From Adiantum capillus-veneris (lineage: Eukaryota; Streptophyta; Polypodiopsida; Polypodiales; Pteridaceae): 64,000 nucleotides of DNA. This document shows, in pieces, positions 44,441-56,977 of the stretch. Position numbers and translations under genes: made by a program. Where the stretch lies: assembly GCA_014529385.2 (NCBI GenBank), contig CM043944.1, forward strand, positions 71,951,384-72,015,383. Direction: 5' to 3'. The notes beneath the pieces are model-generated. The model saw only the letters and a program-made list of their open reading frames with translations, did not search any database and was not told the origin of the DNA. How positions within the stretch are numbered: the first letter of the stretch is position 1; the number at the start of each line of letters is the position of its first letter.

Positions 44441-45684
44441 AGGAATGCATTTGCTCTTTGTGGCACACATCCGTTTTCTGATTGCCCTTTCCTCTCATGT
44501 ACAAGTGATCTTCAATCAAGACATAATTCCTTGCTTCAATTTGAATGGATTTAACCCTTTATTTGTTCAACCCTTTTTACAAGGTTCCCATTGTTAGGTA
44601 ATTCACTTTCTCTCTCTCACACACGCAGATGGCCCAGGGGGCACACACAACTCACACATCGACACTAAACACTTTGAGTAGAGCAAAGACGAGAAGGGGG
44701 GAAGAAACGGTACAAAAATTGACTATGGTTTTCTTCAATAATGACAAAATCACCATCTACAAACACTAGTTGATATGCTACATTGTGGCTCTGTCGGCAC
44801 GACCTCAACGAGCCTAAAAAAAAACCTTGGAAGCCCTTGGATTCTCCTCCGCGGAGCTCTCCTCATTTAGAGCTTGAGGATTCCCCGTTAGAGCTCTCAT
44901 TGGCCCAAGCGCTATCCAAAAACCTCCAAGAACTGCCCCCTCAAATGCAAAATTTTTCTCCTATATGGGCGTGTGTAATCGTTCTACTTTTGTCCACTTT
45001 TCTATTTTTGGGTCCTTTGCATGCGTTCAAGGGTAATCAAATGTGATTTGGGAAATACTATCCTTGAGAATATAGTAGAAGCTAATCTCAAGGGCAATGA
45101 AAGAAACAAGGTGTATAAGAATGGGGGCCTAATCTTCACTCGGATAGCCTACCAAGCCCTTGGGAATGATTGGCTAGGAATTGCCAGGGGGATCCAAGGG
45201 GGGGGGGGTGGCAATAGCTATTTAGCCCCCCCTTGGCAGGGGAGTTCGGGGGCAGTGCCCTCGAGGGTTGGAAACAGATGTATTTTTGGATTTGAATTCG
45301 TATATAATTCTACAAAAAATGATATGATATTTATCATGTGGTAGAGAGACTCTTATACACACTGTATGAGTAGAGAGAGAGAGAGAAAGAGAGGGAAACA
45401 GAGTCTCAATAGAGACAAGGCGTGACAGAGATTTGATCCAGAAATTCTCTGAGCTAGACACACGGTACGATTCTCGTAAAAAAAATCCATGCATGCATGT
45501 GGGTCCATGTTGAATCATCTCTGCAAGTCTTATCGAGTGCCACGTAACTCACACATTTGCGTGGAATGCAAACGGTTGGAGATGTGTCCACGTAACTCAC
45601 CGAGTTAACTCGCCTAGTTACATGGACTTTTGACGTGTATGCCATGTCACTGTTGAGAGTGTTTTCCAAGACCCTGAATAACCA
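44441..45684. other. No recognisable gene; GC-rich hairpin at about 45,197-45,235
   Basis: An 87-codon frame at 44,783-45,046 (+) has a Pro/Leu-rich start and a hydrophobic segment but no known family. A strong inverted repeat, CCAAGGGGGGG with CCCCCCCTTGG, lies around 45,197-45,235, followed by TTCGGGGGCAGTGCCCTCG. An (AG)n run lies near 45,371-45,394. A TGTTAGG at about 44,591 could be an LTR start, but nothing confirms it. Confidence 0.4.
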
Positions 45685-46020
45685 TCACAGACACTGTATC
45701 TTTCAAATCCAGCTATTGCATCTAGAAGTTGATCAATGAAAGGTAAGGGATAAGGATCTTTCTTGGTCACTGCACTTAATGGCTTATAATCAACACAAAC
45801 TCTCCAACACCCATCCTTCTTTGGAGTGACCACTACAGGGATCACCCATTCAGCATTATCAAACTGGCACAATGAACCGTGCATCCAAAAGTTTACCCAC
45901 TTCTTCCTTTAAAGCATTCATTTGCTCCTTACCCATCCTTCTTAATTTTTGTCTTATTGGCTTGACCCCTTCAACTAGTTCAATCTTCATAGGATTTCCA
46001 ACAAAACCCCTTATTTCTTG
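45685..46020 (-). pseudogene. Ty3/gypsy RT N-terminal fragment
   Basis: Minus strand: GNPMKIELVEGVKPIRQKLR, KEQMNALKEEVGKLLDARFI, then EWVIPVVVTPKKDGCWRVCV, DYKPLSAVTKKDPYPLPFID, LLDAIAGFERYSVCDGYSG. This covers the RT fingers up to the first catalytic motif region (CDGYSG); everything after is replaced by unrelated sequence, so the break is near 45,685. The YxDD palm, RNase H and integrase are absent. Confidence 0.8.
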
Positions 46021-46092
46021 ATATGAAGTGATGAAAAATTTGTAAACCTGTCCAACATTGTCAGGTACTCCCTTCTTTGTCCTTGTCTCAAA

Positions 46093-46800
46093 TCAATACA
46101 ACATGTTTTGAATCAACTCCTTCTTCACTGGCAATTCCTGTTTAGGCAGCATCAACTCCTCAAGTTGCTCTAAACGGCTCGAAGCATTTATATCCCCTGA
46201 CACTTGCAATACTTCACCAATTTCTCTCTTCTCCTCGTCCAGCAGCAAGAATGTCACTTCACCCTCATCACTAGAACTAGAAGTAGTTCTACTTCTTGAA
46301 TCTTCCAAACTATCTTCACTAGTGACTTCGGATTCATCATTTTCACTCACATCTTCTAGTGCCAAAGGTTGCTTGGTAGTCATATCAAACACCCTCTTTT
46401 CACCCTTCTTGCCATACACACAGATGGTGCCCTTACCCCAATCTTTCACAACACCAACAACTCTCAATTAAGGTCATCCCAAAATGAGAGGAAAAGCTCC
46501 CAGGCCAGTTGGCATAACATGAAAGTTTACTATAACCTTCACGTTAAAGACTTCAACTTCCAAATTCTTAATCAGCCCCAAACACTTCACTTTCGCATGG
46601 TTTGCTAGTCAAATCTTGAACCCAGAGCTTCCTCATGTAATGAGACCCAATATCTTGACACATGACTGTGTGATCACACAAACTTGAGCACCTCCATCAA
46701 TGTAGGCCTCTCCCATACCCACACCTTTTTGCCAAGCGTTCACCACAGGACAAATGTAGGGTAACTCTCACATCCAACACTCTTTCTTGTCCATGCTTCG
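46093..46800 (-). pseudogene. Protease and acidic linker of gypsy relic
   Basis: Minus strand: AYIDGGAQVCVIT (retropepsin active site in the DGGA form found in many plant gypsy proteases), VEVFNVKVIVNFHVMPTGLG, then MRVVGVVKDWGKGTICVYGK, followed by an acidic Ser/Asp/Glu-rich linker to 46,093. The order gag-PR-linker-RT fits gypsy. There are several frameshifts. Confidence 0.7.
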
Positions 46801-47199
46801 GCTCTTTCTTTGGATTCACTAATGACTTTCAATGCCTCTTAAGTTTGAACACCATATTCATCAACTGTCCAAAAGTACAATCTACTTTCCTCTCAATTAG
46901 GTCTTCCTTTAAACTGTAAGCTGTTTGGCCTTCTCCCAAAGGTAAATATTCTACTTCAAACCATCTACAAGGTCTTCTCTTCCTCTTAACTTTCACATAT
47001 CCACCTCTTTCTCTTTCCCTTTCTTCTTACTGGTACCTGGAGCAACATAGCCTTCATTCTCTCTTTTGCCTATGGGCATCATATCTGCTTCTTTCTTTTC
47101 AACCCACACAATACCCAAATGACCACCAGAGGTTGAGTCTTGATTTTCCTGTTCAATACCTTGATCTCCTCATATATCCACTGCATAATCATTAGCTCT

Positions 47200-48040
47200 T
47201 TTAGGAATCTGCTGAGGAAGGGGAAACATATCACCTCCTTTGTGGCTCAAAGACACCTTGTCCATGACCCACATTAGCATTAGGCCGAGCTTCATATGGC
47301 TGGGTCATTCCTCTACCACGACCACGAACACAACCACCTCCAAGAACACTGAGCCGCAATTCTTGCATCATGGTCATCATGTCTTGCATATTTCGTTGTA
47401 ACCGTTCAGTGTTCACAACCCTTTGAGCAAGTTGGACTTCAATCTTTGCCTAATTTCCCTCATTCTGGACACCATTGCCTTGTACATGGACCACTTTCCC
47501 ATACTTATTAAGTCTTTGAGCTTTCCATTCTTTCTCCCTGGCGATAGTGACTGCTTCCTTGAAGGTAGCGGGCCTTTTCAGCTCAACTTTGAACTTCAAA
47601 CATTCCTTTAAGTTTTCCACGAAACGGTCCTTCTTTAACATGGCTAGAGGAATTTCATTTCCCAAAGCTGAGGCCCATGTATCCCATAAACGGGTAAACT
47701 GTATGACAAAATCATCAACACTTTGATAAGACTTTTGAGTGTACCCCAAATTTCATGCCAAACTTCATCAAGTACTTCAATGATCCTGTATTGTGCCAAG
47801 GAAGCCTGCTTCACATGATTGTAGTCCATCAACACCACCCGTGGAGTTTGTGCCCGTACCACCTCTTCATAATTTTGTAACCAAACTTTTACCTCATCCT
47901 GTAAACTGTATTGTTGCAAACCGCAATAACATAGCTTGATCTAGTATATTTTGTAGTAAGCAATTAACTTCCAATTTCTTAATAAAAGTCTATGCATTCT
48001 CATTATGAAATCCATGAAACTGTGGAAACTCGTCCGCCAT
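47200..48040 (-). pseudogene. Gag of gypsy relic
   Basis: ATG at 48,038-48,040 opens MADEFPQFHGFHNENA, then TAG (47,990-47,992) and TFIKKLEVNC; after a frameshift SYQSVDDFVIQFTRLWDTWA, VENLKECLKFKVELKRPATF and EAVTIAREKEWKAQRL, the Retrotrans_gag end. A Gly/Arg-rich piece (GGGCVRGRGRG) follows near 47,320. No zinc knuckle is visible. TAG is again at a position where CAG would restore the frame. Confidence 0.7.
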
Positions 48041-51000
48041 GTTCGATTGCAAAAAAACAATTACATGTGACGTCGTAAGTTCAAGGGATGTCGATGGATC
48101 ACTCTAGTACCTAATCCACCTTACACTGGGTAACCCAACCCTCAGTGCTTTCTTCACAAAAAGCTCACAACCCTCCAAAGTCTACAATCCAATTAGACAA
48201 CCACATCAAGTGTTGTCCACAATTTGCACATACATAGGTAGTTGTCCGTAAGGACCCACATCCCCTTTACATTCTCTGCCTTGCAGAATAGACTATCTCA
48301 CAAGAATTGGAGTTTATGAGCACTTGCTCCTTGGGTGGGGGTACCAAAACGATGTTAGCGTGCAAACAACAAGGAAAATGCGTGCCTCTATAGCCTTGTA
48401 TGAGTCACACCATCGGAAGGAAGAACTATTGCACCGCCGAAACCACCTGTGATGATAAGCACCTGTAAGGATTCATGAAAAACCCTTGTAGCACAAAGCA
48501 CACTTAGAATTAGGAGAAACCAAGGACATAATGACATAGCCCATCTCAAGTAGATGTCTGTGGAGTATCCATAGGATAAAAATTAGATAAAAGATGAGAT
48601 AGATATGGCCATTCGAAGTTGGGGGTGTACTCTCTCTTGCTAAAAAATGAGCTCTCTGGAAAGTTTGCAGGTGTTGCAGAGAACTATCGCTAATAAATGG
48701 GCCTCTTTTTATCTTTTATCCCCAAGAGATCTCTTCTCTCTCCTCAATCGACAAGGTTCTCTTTGAGGGCTCCATTTAATTGGTCCATTTTTGTCTTCAT
48801 TTGGGTAAGAAATGGGCAGCCGATGACTTTTGGGCCAAGGAAAGGGGTGGGAGCTAGTGTCCAGGGGACCAAAAGAGTGGTTAGGTAGTGGGAATCCAAA
48901 ATGGCACCATCTTCTCCCCCATGAAGCCCATGAGCCCCCATAGACAATACTTGAGAGAGCTCCTCTCTCTTTGATACACCCCTAATGTGCACCCCATTCT
49001 CCCCTTATATCCCCATTTCCTCCTTCCCTTTTCCCATGTGGGATAATCCTAGTGCCACATGGCATTCTCCTCTTGCACTTCTCCAACTCCTTCCTCACCC
49101 CATAAAAAATCTCAGCTCAACCTCCTTTCAGTACCAACTTCCTAGGAGCATAGTGCACCGCTCCAGGCATCGGATGCGGATGGCAAAAAGCACGGCTCGG
49201 AGCCCATCACTTCGGCTATTTTTGAAAACATAAAATCTGATCATTTCTAATTTAAATCATCAAGTTGGCCCAGTTTCCTTTGTCGCATGCATTTGCAACC
49301 ACTTTCTAAGTTGAGACTGCCCACTTCGGACACACATAACTCATGATGTACAAGTCCGATTCACAAGCTATAAAGCACGACTGAAAATACTTATTGAAAA
49401 CCATGTTTTGGGGAGTCGAAAAACCCAAAACACCAATAAAAAATATCGACAAAATCAAACCTTTGTACATGAATTTTTACATGGTGACTCCCAAGGCTCG
49501 AAGCACTATGTACACATATGTACATGAGGCTAGTTAGCAAGCTTTTGGGCATGATCTACTGGCTTTGTGCTCATCCAAAAAATGTGTGACAACGTGTGGC
49601 ATGATAGAGAGTTCAATGGCATGTGATGATTGTAGATTGTGAAAATCATTAGAAGTGTGATATTGTGAGAGAGTAACCTATCTAATGCATGGTGCATGAT
49701 AGGTTCTCTACATTGAGGATAGACAACATGTCCACTGGAGTTGTGATGGTGTGTGTGCTTGTTGATCTCTTTGTGATGGTGACCTCTCCTTATATAGGGA
49801 GAGCGGGTGGAATTTCCTATATTTTTTATTGGGGTGTGACCTACACCATGTAACCGTGGGTCGTCCATGTCTGCTGCATGATGCTTGTGATTAGAGGCCC
49901 ACAGAGAGGAAATAGTAGAGAAAGAGAGAGAGTAAGGTAGAGGGATGGGGGGTTTTTACAAGGTACACTAGTCGTATCTAGCTTATTTGAGAGAGGAGAG
50001 AGGAGTTTTTTACAAGAATTTGTCTAGGGTGGTTTGTCATTGGAGAAGATAAATTTGCCACTTATAGCGGTAGTGGCTCTAGCTTTGTCCAAGACCATAT
50101 TTAATATGGCTTTGTTTCTCTCACTCATGCCCTAGATTTAAAATCTATAGTAAAAGTTTTATATAATGATTCTATTTTCATTACAAGAAGAGAGCGTTTA
50201 TGACGGGTGTAGCTGTAGAGCAAAAAAAATGATTACAAGGGCTGATGTTTCTGTTTGAAAGAGATAGGCATGGTCACCTAATTGACGCTTCCGTAACTTG
50301 AAGCTTGCTCGGGCAAGACTTCTTTGAATCATGTTGTTTGTAGCGGTCGTAATCGAATGTCAATCATCATAGTGTCAAGAAGTTGGCGGTCTTGCCAGGA
50401 AGGCACCGGGCCTCTTGCTGTGATAGTTTGTGAGGAAGCTCAAGGGTTATGAGAAGGAGCTAAGATGTATATAACATATCTTCTAGAGCTAAAGAAGAAA
50501 TGTAGCCAAAGAAGCCGCTCACTTTCCCTTACAAAACAAAAATGAAAACATCGAGATTACAATCATATCGTATCATGGGTAGGATAAAAGGGTTAATGGA
50601 TGAGTTAATGATATTTAATCTTTGTTGTCCAAATAATCTACGGATTGCTCTTTGGAACTGTAGCTTTGTGCTTACTATAATGTATATGTTTTGTCTAGCG
50701 ATTGGGATTAGTTGTGAGTACAAATCCTCTTGATTCATAATAAAATAACCACATTCACATCAAAAGAGAAGTTATAGTCAATAATAAGTAGTATGATGGG
50801 ATCTGGTGAGAGAAGTAGTTCACTCAGCCTTTCAGGACCAAATAGAAACACTATGCGTTGCTGAAAGTGAATCTTTCGACTAATCCAAATGTTGACCCTA
50901 ATAGATTGCAGAGAATGGAAATGAAAGAAATTGCCTCCATGTGGATTATGGTTATTCATCAATGATATACTTAGTATGTTCAAAGATAAAGGTGTGAAAG

Positions 51001-52209
51001 AAGTGAAAGGAGAAGAAGAAGAGAGTTTCTCTCCCAAGCCCTATTGTTGCCCTTAGGTAATAAGGATACTACAGGGAGAGAAGTACCTGTAGCAAGGAGA
51101 TTCTAGAGTTTGTGGAAGAGAATGAGAACCTAAGAGAGAGAGATGATTGTGAAAGATGAAGATATGGTTACTAACCTTGTGCACATAATTGTTTCTCGCA
51201 AGAAGGTTGTGCCCGTTACATTGACAAGATTGTTGCTTGAATGCCTTCCAATGAAACAATTAGGACACAACAAGAGAGATGAAAGGAGGAGTAAAGATAC
51301 AATTAGAGACAAATCTAAGTGTGGTGGTGGTATTAAAGATAGATAATGAGAGATAGAGATAGAGTTAGAGACAAGTATTGGACTAAATATGCAAATGAAA
51401 GAAAAGCTAGCAACATATATCTTACATGAGAGCAATCGTCACCACCTTAATGAAGAGAGAAGATGATGCAAGACTTCAGTCTTTCTTCAAGGGAAAGTAT
51501 GGCACTAAGATGAATGTGTGACTATGGAATTGAGCTATTCTCACTCACTCCTAAATTCGCCCCCAATGAAGAGAAGGTTGCCCTTTTTATAGGTGAGGGA
51601 GCCATGTTTTATATAATCACTTGATTAGGCTAAATAATTAGCCCAAATCAAATTTTCTTTGGATATTTCTTAATATGGGCAATATTAGGACTCACAATAT
51701 CATGAAATTCAGCATTTTTGGTCGTTGAGGCTCCGTGTGGGTGCATGATGTATGTGGGCCCCACCTAGGCATCTTCTGTGTGGCTCCAGCGGGGGGTCCC
51801 AACTTGTGTGTCTTGTCCTTCAAGGCATCTTTGAGGTGTCACATTCACACGCTTATGTATTTTATCCTCCAAATATCTTATTTTATGGAAAAAGACCTAG
51901 ATTACCTCTTTTCACTAGATTCACCTGTTTACCATCTCTTCTTGTAGTGTAGTTGTGAGAGGATTTTTCATTGTTTTCCTTGTAACTTTTGACCTGTAAC
52001 TCGGATTGACATGCTTCAAAAAGAAAAATTGGCCTAATAAAAGAGCTTGACTTGGTTTTGGCCTTTTCTCCTCGCCCACGCCCTTAGGTCGGGATTTGCA
52101 AATTGGGATGGTCCAAGAAGCTTTGGATCTTCCTTCTCATAAAGTCTTCTAGTAGGCCCTTCCCTCTTGTATGTAACCAAGAAGGTATGAATTATTGAAG
52201 GGTTATATT
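48041..52209. other. About 4.2 kb without recognisable genes
   Basis: The first part (to about 48,360) is likely leader of the gypsy relic. A terminus TGTTAGCGTGCAAAC at about 48,354 could be LTR. 50,540-50,720 and 50,745-50,930 look like diverged direct copies (for example CCAAATAATC against CCAAATAGAAAC, and similar frames on the minus strand). Nothing else was identified. Confidence 0.4.
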
Positions 52210-52512
52210 ATTAAATAAATGTGAAAAGAAAAAAATAATCTATTTATTAGAAGAATAGATGAGATATTAGAAGAAATATACAAATGCTTTTCCCCCAGAC
52301 AAAAAGAGGCACAATCATTGATACTTCTCTTGCAGTACTTTCTAATAGTAATGTACATCTATATTACTTCAAAGGTAAATACCAAGGTATGATAGAAAGA
52401 TTTTATTTATACATATGAGTATTATATGAAGTATACTTATGCGTCAAAAAGTCACAAGATAAATCGTTTAATGCCTATTCCCACTATATACGTGCCACAA
52501 CACGACAACGGT
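52210..52512. repeat. R1 repeat, copy 2
   Basis: Partner of 270-550: shared AATGCTTTT-CCCC block, shared TATTCCCACTATATACGTGC terminus. It ends just left of the Tat-like gypsy relic. Confidence 0.4.
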
Positions 52513-52851
52513 TGCCTTCATTTTATTGAAGTCATTGGCGCAAGGCACATATTTCTGAGAGTGTGTACATGTGTGTGAATGATGGTGGCTATAATTTGAC
52601 TTTTTGGACCTTATAAACTGACTTGTGAGAGCGTTTGGTGGGGATTGTTAGAGTTAGGTGATAATGAGGAGGAGGCCCCTCTATTTGCTTTTCTAAGAAA
52701 GGTGGTGGCCATGGGTGTACAAACCATTGAGTGCCCCTTTTCTTTACTAATATATAGATTCTAGTTATTTGAAAGCGGAGCCATATAAGAAGAAAGTGAC
52801 GGAGGGGGGATGATTGCCAGTGGCTCCGCCGGTACTTGGGACAAAGACTTC

Positions 52852-53172
52852 TTACCACACAAACCCGTCTTGTAGTATCTTTCTACTAGTGATTTCAAGT
52901 GCAAAGTTCCCTCCACAAACACCATCATGACATCTTGAAATGATTTTAATGATCTCTCTAGAAAGAGCTACATGCCTTATAAGAATTTGATCCTTACCCT
53001 TGCAATAGAGGTCGTCATTGATAAGGCGGTATTTTGTTGCCTTGCGCACAAGCCACAGCTTTTGGCCTTTAGTTAGATCTTTAGGACAATCTCCTATGTC
53101 CAAGAAACTAATGATGTCATGCATAGCATCGCTACCTTGGAAGAGAGGTATCTTCAACTTGATCACACCCAC
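52852..53172 (-). pseudogene. Integrase zinc-binding domain, Tat-like gypsy
   Basis: Minus strand: GQKLWLVRKATKYRLINDDL, YCKGKDQILIRHVALSREI, CHDGVCGGNFALEITSRKIL, DGFVW. It corresponds to the HHCC N-terminal domain of gypsy integrases (family pattern HdG.cGgH, here with N replacing the second H). The catalytic core is lost at 52,850. Confidence 0.75.
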
Positions 53173-53732
53173 TGGAACATCTTGTAGCTTTTCTCTCGCT
53201 AAAGCATCTGCTTCTTGATTTTGTGCTCAAGGGATATGATGTAATTGTATGGCTAGAAACTTCCTTAAACGTGTCTTTACTTGGCTTAAATGGCCTAGAA
53301 ATCTATGATTTTTACAAGCCCAAGTTCCTTGTATTTGATTTATTAAAAGCATGGCATCACCAATACATTTAGTTGTTGAATACCTTGTGACACACACCAC
53401 TCTAACCCAAGGGTTAAAGCTGTATATTCTGCGTCATTGTTGGAGTGATAACCCAAGATATGTCCAATGGAGAAAAATTTCTCCCCTTGCTCGTTAACGA
53501 TGACAATGCCAGCTACAGCTTTGTCCACTGTCCTTTTGTAGGCTCCATGAAAGAAAAGAGAGTGAGCCCTTTTTAACCTGGGGATCTCCAGCACAGGTGT
53601 TGCTTCTTTACCACTTGACATGATTTTCAGTTTCTTTTTATAGTGAGAATGAGCGATAATTCCCCCTAGACTATCTCTTGTGGATCTCTCCACTTGCATT
53701 GTATAATGCAACTCTTCAACCTTGTGAGCCAC
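53173..53732 (-). pseudogene. Second (archaeal-like) RNase H, Tat-like gypsy
   Basis: Minus strand: LFFHGAYKRTVDKAVAGIVI, FFSIGHILGYHSNNDAEYTA, LTLGLEWCVSQGIQQLNVL, then after a frame change QIQGTWAC, FLAIQLHHIPRAQNQEADAL, AREKLQDVPVG. This RVT_3-like module (G..K, NDAEY.AL, QNQEADALA) sits between the native RNase H and the integrase, the arrangement known for the Tat lineage. Confidence 0.75.
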
Positions 53733-53739
53733 TTGGAAA

Positions 53740-54424
53740 TCCTAGAAGAAACATCCATGTGCTACATCACATAAGGAAACACCTCTTCCATTGTTAAGAT
53801 TACGAACGGCCTAGACAGTAAACAAGAGCAAAACTTGGTGGTAGAAAACATTAGTGCAAGAATCACCATGTTCTCCACGGCTATGTATCCCTTCTATGAT
53901 GGAGTCATCATGCAACTAGAGAAGTAGATAGGATGCATAAAAGAAGTTTGAGGATCCTTTTGCATTAATACAGCCCCAAGTGTGTCATTTCCCACACTAG
54001 GATTAACATATAATGGCTCATCCCATTTTGGAGATGCAGTGGTGGGTAGTGAGGCTAAGATTTTCTATACCTATGTGAATTGTTTCTCATTCGCTTCACT
54101 CCAAGTGAAGATCTCCTAATGGGTAACTTGTTGTAAAGGAAGAACCACTTGGGAGAGCAAGTGAATGAACCTACTCAAATACCGTACCTTTTGAAGGAAT
54201 GAGACCAATTGTTTGGCCGTCATAGGTAAGGGTAAAGATACCAAATCTTGAACTTTGCTTGGGTCATCTTCAATACCTTTGGCTGAGATTACATGGCCAA
54301 GGAGAGTGACTTTTCTTTCACCAATGCGGCACTTTTCTACATTGAGTTGGCCACCTAAAGCCTGCAGCCTAGCTAGACCTTCATGACTTTCTCCAAATGA
54401 AGAGAGCGAGAGATATAGATACAA
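53740..54424 (-). pseudogene. RT thumb/connection and native RNase H, Tat-like gypsy
   Basis: Minus strand: LNVEKCRIGERKVTLLGHVI, SAKGIEDDPSKVQDL, FLQKVRYLSRFI (RT connection), then WDEPLYVNPSVGNDTLGAVL, PIYFSSCMM, FCSCLLSRPFVILTM, the usual Ty3 RNase H elements, with frameshifts. Confidence 0.75.
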
Positions 54425-54900
54425 AAGTCATCAATAAAAACACGAATTGATTTGCCAAAGAATGGTTGAAAAAAAAATGTCACCTAGCGTTGAAAAGTGG
54501 CTAGAGAATTGGTGAGACCAAAAGGCATAAGTGTGTACGCAAAACATCCCCATGGTGTGATGAAGGCTGTCTTCTTTTGATCTTCTTTAGTGATGATAAT
54601 TTGGAAATAGCCTGAATAGCCATCACATACAGTGTAACACTCATGTCCTGCTACCTCATTGATAATTTCATCTTGGAAAGGGAGAGGGAAATGGTCCCTC
54701 TTCGTGGCTGCATTAAGGGGCTTGTAATCAACACAAACCCTCCACTTACCATTCTTATTTGGTGTGAATACCACTGAAGAAACCCACTTTGAGTCTTCAA
54801 CAGGACAGATGAAACCTGCTTCTAGTAGTTTCCTTACCTCCTTGAGCAAGGCCTCTTGTTGAATTACTCCTAGCCGCTTGAGCTTCTACACTACTCGTTT
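54425..54900 (-). pseudogene. RT palm/fingers, Tat-like gypsy
   Basis: Minus strand: LKEVRKLLEAGFICPVEDSK, WVSSVVFTPNKNGKWRVCV, DYKPLNAATKRDHFPLPFQD, YTVCDGYSGYFQI, KTAFITPWGCFAYTLMPFGL, TNSLATFQR, then a frameshift and VFIDDFCIY, the YxDD catalytic box in FIDD form. A nearly complete RT, inactivated by frameshift. Confidence 0.85.
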
Positions 54901-55319
54901 ACTTCCCTCTTTGAGTTTAATGTGATGTTGAACTACTGTGATGCTAGTGATTTTATCATATTCATCAATGAACAATGTGATAAAATTACTTAGCATCAAA
55001 ATATAATCGTCACGCTCCTTCCCACACAACTCACTAGAGAGCATTCAATGTAGCTTACTTGCTTCTAGTAGAGGTTGTATACTTGGTAGCTCCCCTTAGT
55101 TTATTTTCTGATGATGCATCATGTTGCTCCATCTTCTTAGGGTCATTCAGAATGACCCCCATTACCTCAATGCTACTATCACTTTCTTCAGACATTGTTG
55201 ACTCCTCTTCTGTAGTGGTTCAAGAGTCACTAGAAAACTCATCCTCAAAAGTTTTTAGATCCATGTCACATTATCGTCTATCTTCATGTTGTAAAGTATT
55301 GGCTTCCCTTTTGCATCCT

Positions 55320-55600
55320 TCATTTTGATTATGCTGGCGTCCAGTCGTGCTTAGCCTTCATAGCCATAAGTGAAGGCCTCCCTAGAATAATAGGATAGCC
55401 CTCCCATTTATGTGGCATGACAAAGATGTCCACATCCACTTTGGTGTTGAACGCCTTTACCCTAAGTTCATTTATAACACCAACACATTGAACTTTTACA
55501 TTATTTGCCATTTTGGCTCAGCGTGGTGCCAGCCTACTCACCTCTAAACCCAAACGGTGCATCATATTTTCACTCATGACGTTCCATTGAATAGAGGTAC
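55320..55600 (-). pseudogene. Protease end, Tat-like gypsy
   Basis: Minus strand: VINELRVKAFNTKVDVDIFV, MPHKWEGYPIILGRPSLMAM, KAKHDWT. The ILGRP..M block is the retropepsin C-terminal half. The active-site half and gag are missing; the CACTA sequence begins within about 150 bp. Between it and the RT (54,901-55,319) lies an acidic linker with no domain. Confidence 0.7.
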
Positions 55601-55759
55601 TCATTTCATAAAGAGAGAGCACGCTGGAGGTCTAGATCCACCACGGGCGGAGGAACTTGGGTAGATGGATTGGCACCTCTGTAGGTGTAGGAGGGCCATG
55701 CTTGCAAAGGAAAAAGAGAAATCTACACTCATGCTTGTAAAAACTAGCTAAAAATGAGC

Positions 55760-56914
55760 TTAATTTCATTGTTTGGACTGATTTTCTCAAGACTCAGGTT
55801 CACCGAAGGTGATGTCCACAGTGGCTCTACATCGAAAACTTTTCCACACGCGTCTCAGGGATACTTTGAGCTTGAGGATGAGCCCATGTTTGGCATGGTT
55901 GACGCGTTATTGGCTCATGAAGGCAACATGTGCGAGGAAGATTGTCGACCATGCACTCAACAGGTAGCCACAGTGGAGGACAGATTATTGACGAGTTCCC
56001 AAACACCCATCTACGATGGTACAAGGTGGAAAATATTGATGTCTACCTTGAGGCCGTCATTGAGTAGTTGGAGGAGCTATGGAGAGGCATCCCCATTGTA
56101 GATCTCTCACTTCCAAAGGAGAGGAAAGAAGCCATTATGATGGGAATCTTTATGTGGACTACACACGACTACCCTGGGCTTGGAGAGATTTTTGGTATGT
56201 TATTTCCACACTCCCCTCTAGTCACCATTTATAATTTGAAGCTCATATCCAATGATGTGAAATGTGTGCAGGGTTGTCCACTTTGGTTAAAAATGCCTCT
56301 TCTACTTGTGGGCCATCATTGGCGATAGAGAGGCCAGATGCCTTGCGCAAGGTAATCTATCCAAACATTCATTGATTCTTACCCCAAGGTCATAGAAAAT
56401 ACAAGGCTCCAACAAATGGGGATACACCTCTAAAGTGCATGATGGTAGATTGGGCAACTATTTGGGATGAGCACTACAATAGTGATTTGGCCCCGACTAC
56501 TCACCCAAAAGGTATATCAAGGTATTCCATATTTTTAAGGCTTCCGTATTCGAAGGACTTAAAATTGCAACACCTCTTGGATCCCATGTAGATATTCAAG
56601 AATGTAGCTCAAACCTTGTGGGGCCACATACTGGCAAAAAGGACTCATTGGGGACCAGGGAGGATTTGAGGGTCTTGAAACGTCTCCCCACATCTACCAC
56701 TCCACGTCAAGCCCCCAATGGGAAGATTGTGCTTTCTAAAGCACCATGGATGCTAGCCAAAGAAGAGCTAGATCAAGTGAAGGGCACCATTGTGTCTATT
56801 CGCACACCAACATGATACATGAGGTCCCTAAAGGGAGCTTTCACAAAAGCAAAGAAAGGTGGAAGTGTTCAATTGTATGGGTTGAAGTCCCGAGATGGGC
56901 ACAAGATGATACAT
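55760..56914 (+). pseudogene. CACTA TNP2 transposase, 5' part
   Basis: YFELEDEPMFGMVDALLAHE, DRLLTSSQTPIYDGTRWK, then VYLEAVIE-TAG-LEELWRGIPIVDLSL, MMGIFMWTTHDYPGLGEI (Transposase_21 block, family ..LLWTINDFPAYG), a broken IYPNIH.FLPQGHRKYK piece, KDLKLQHLLDPM.IFKNVAQTLW and GLKSRDGHKMIH (family GLKSHDCHVLMQ). At 56,914 the coding text meets GTAAAT, a good splice donor. The TAG at 56,065-56,067 and several frameshifts make it a relic. CACTA ends (CACTAC) for this copy were not found in the window. Confidence 0.75.
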
Positions 56915-56977
56915 GTAAATCTTTCTCTCTATTCTCTCCCTCTCCCTCATCTTGATTGAAAATTTATTTGTGTATAT

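Noticed and set aside
44783-45046. 87-aa frame with hydrophobic C-terminal segment as a small membrane protein gene
   Set aside because: No start context, homologue or codon signal that I can point to, and it lies between transposon relics.
50529-51037. Two similar minus-strand frames as duplicated host gene exons
   Set aside because: The similarity is explained by a diverged DNA duplication of about 205 bp; no recognisable protein family or splice structure.
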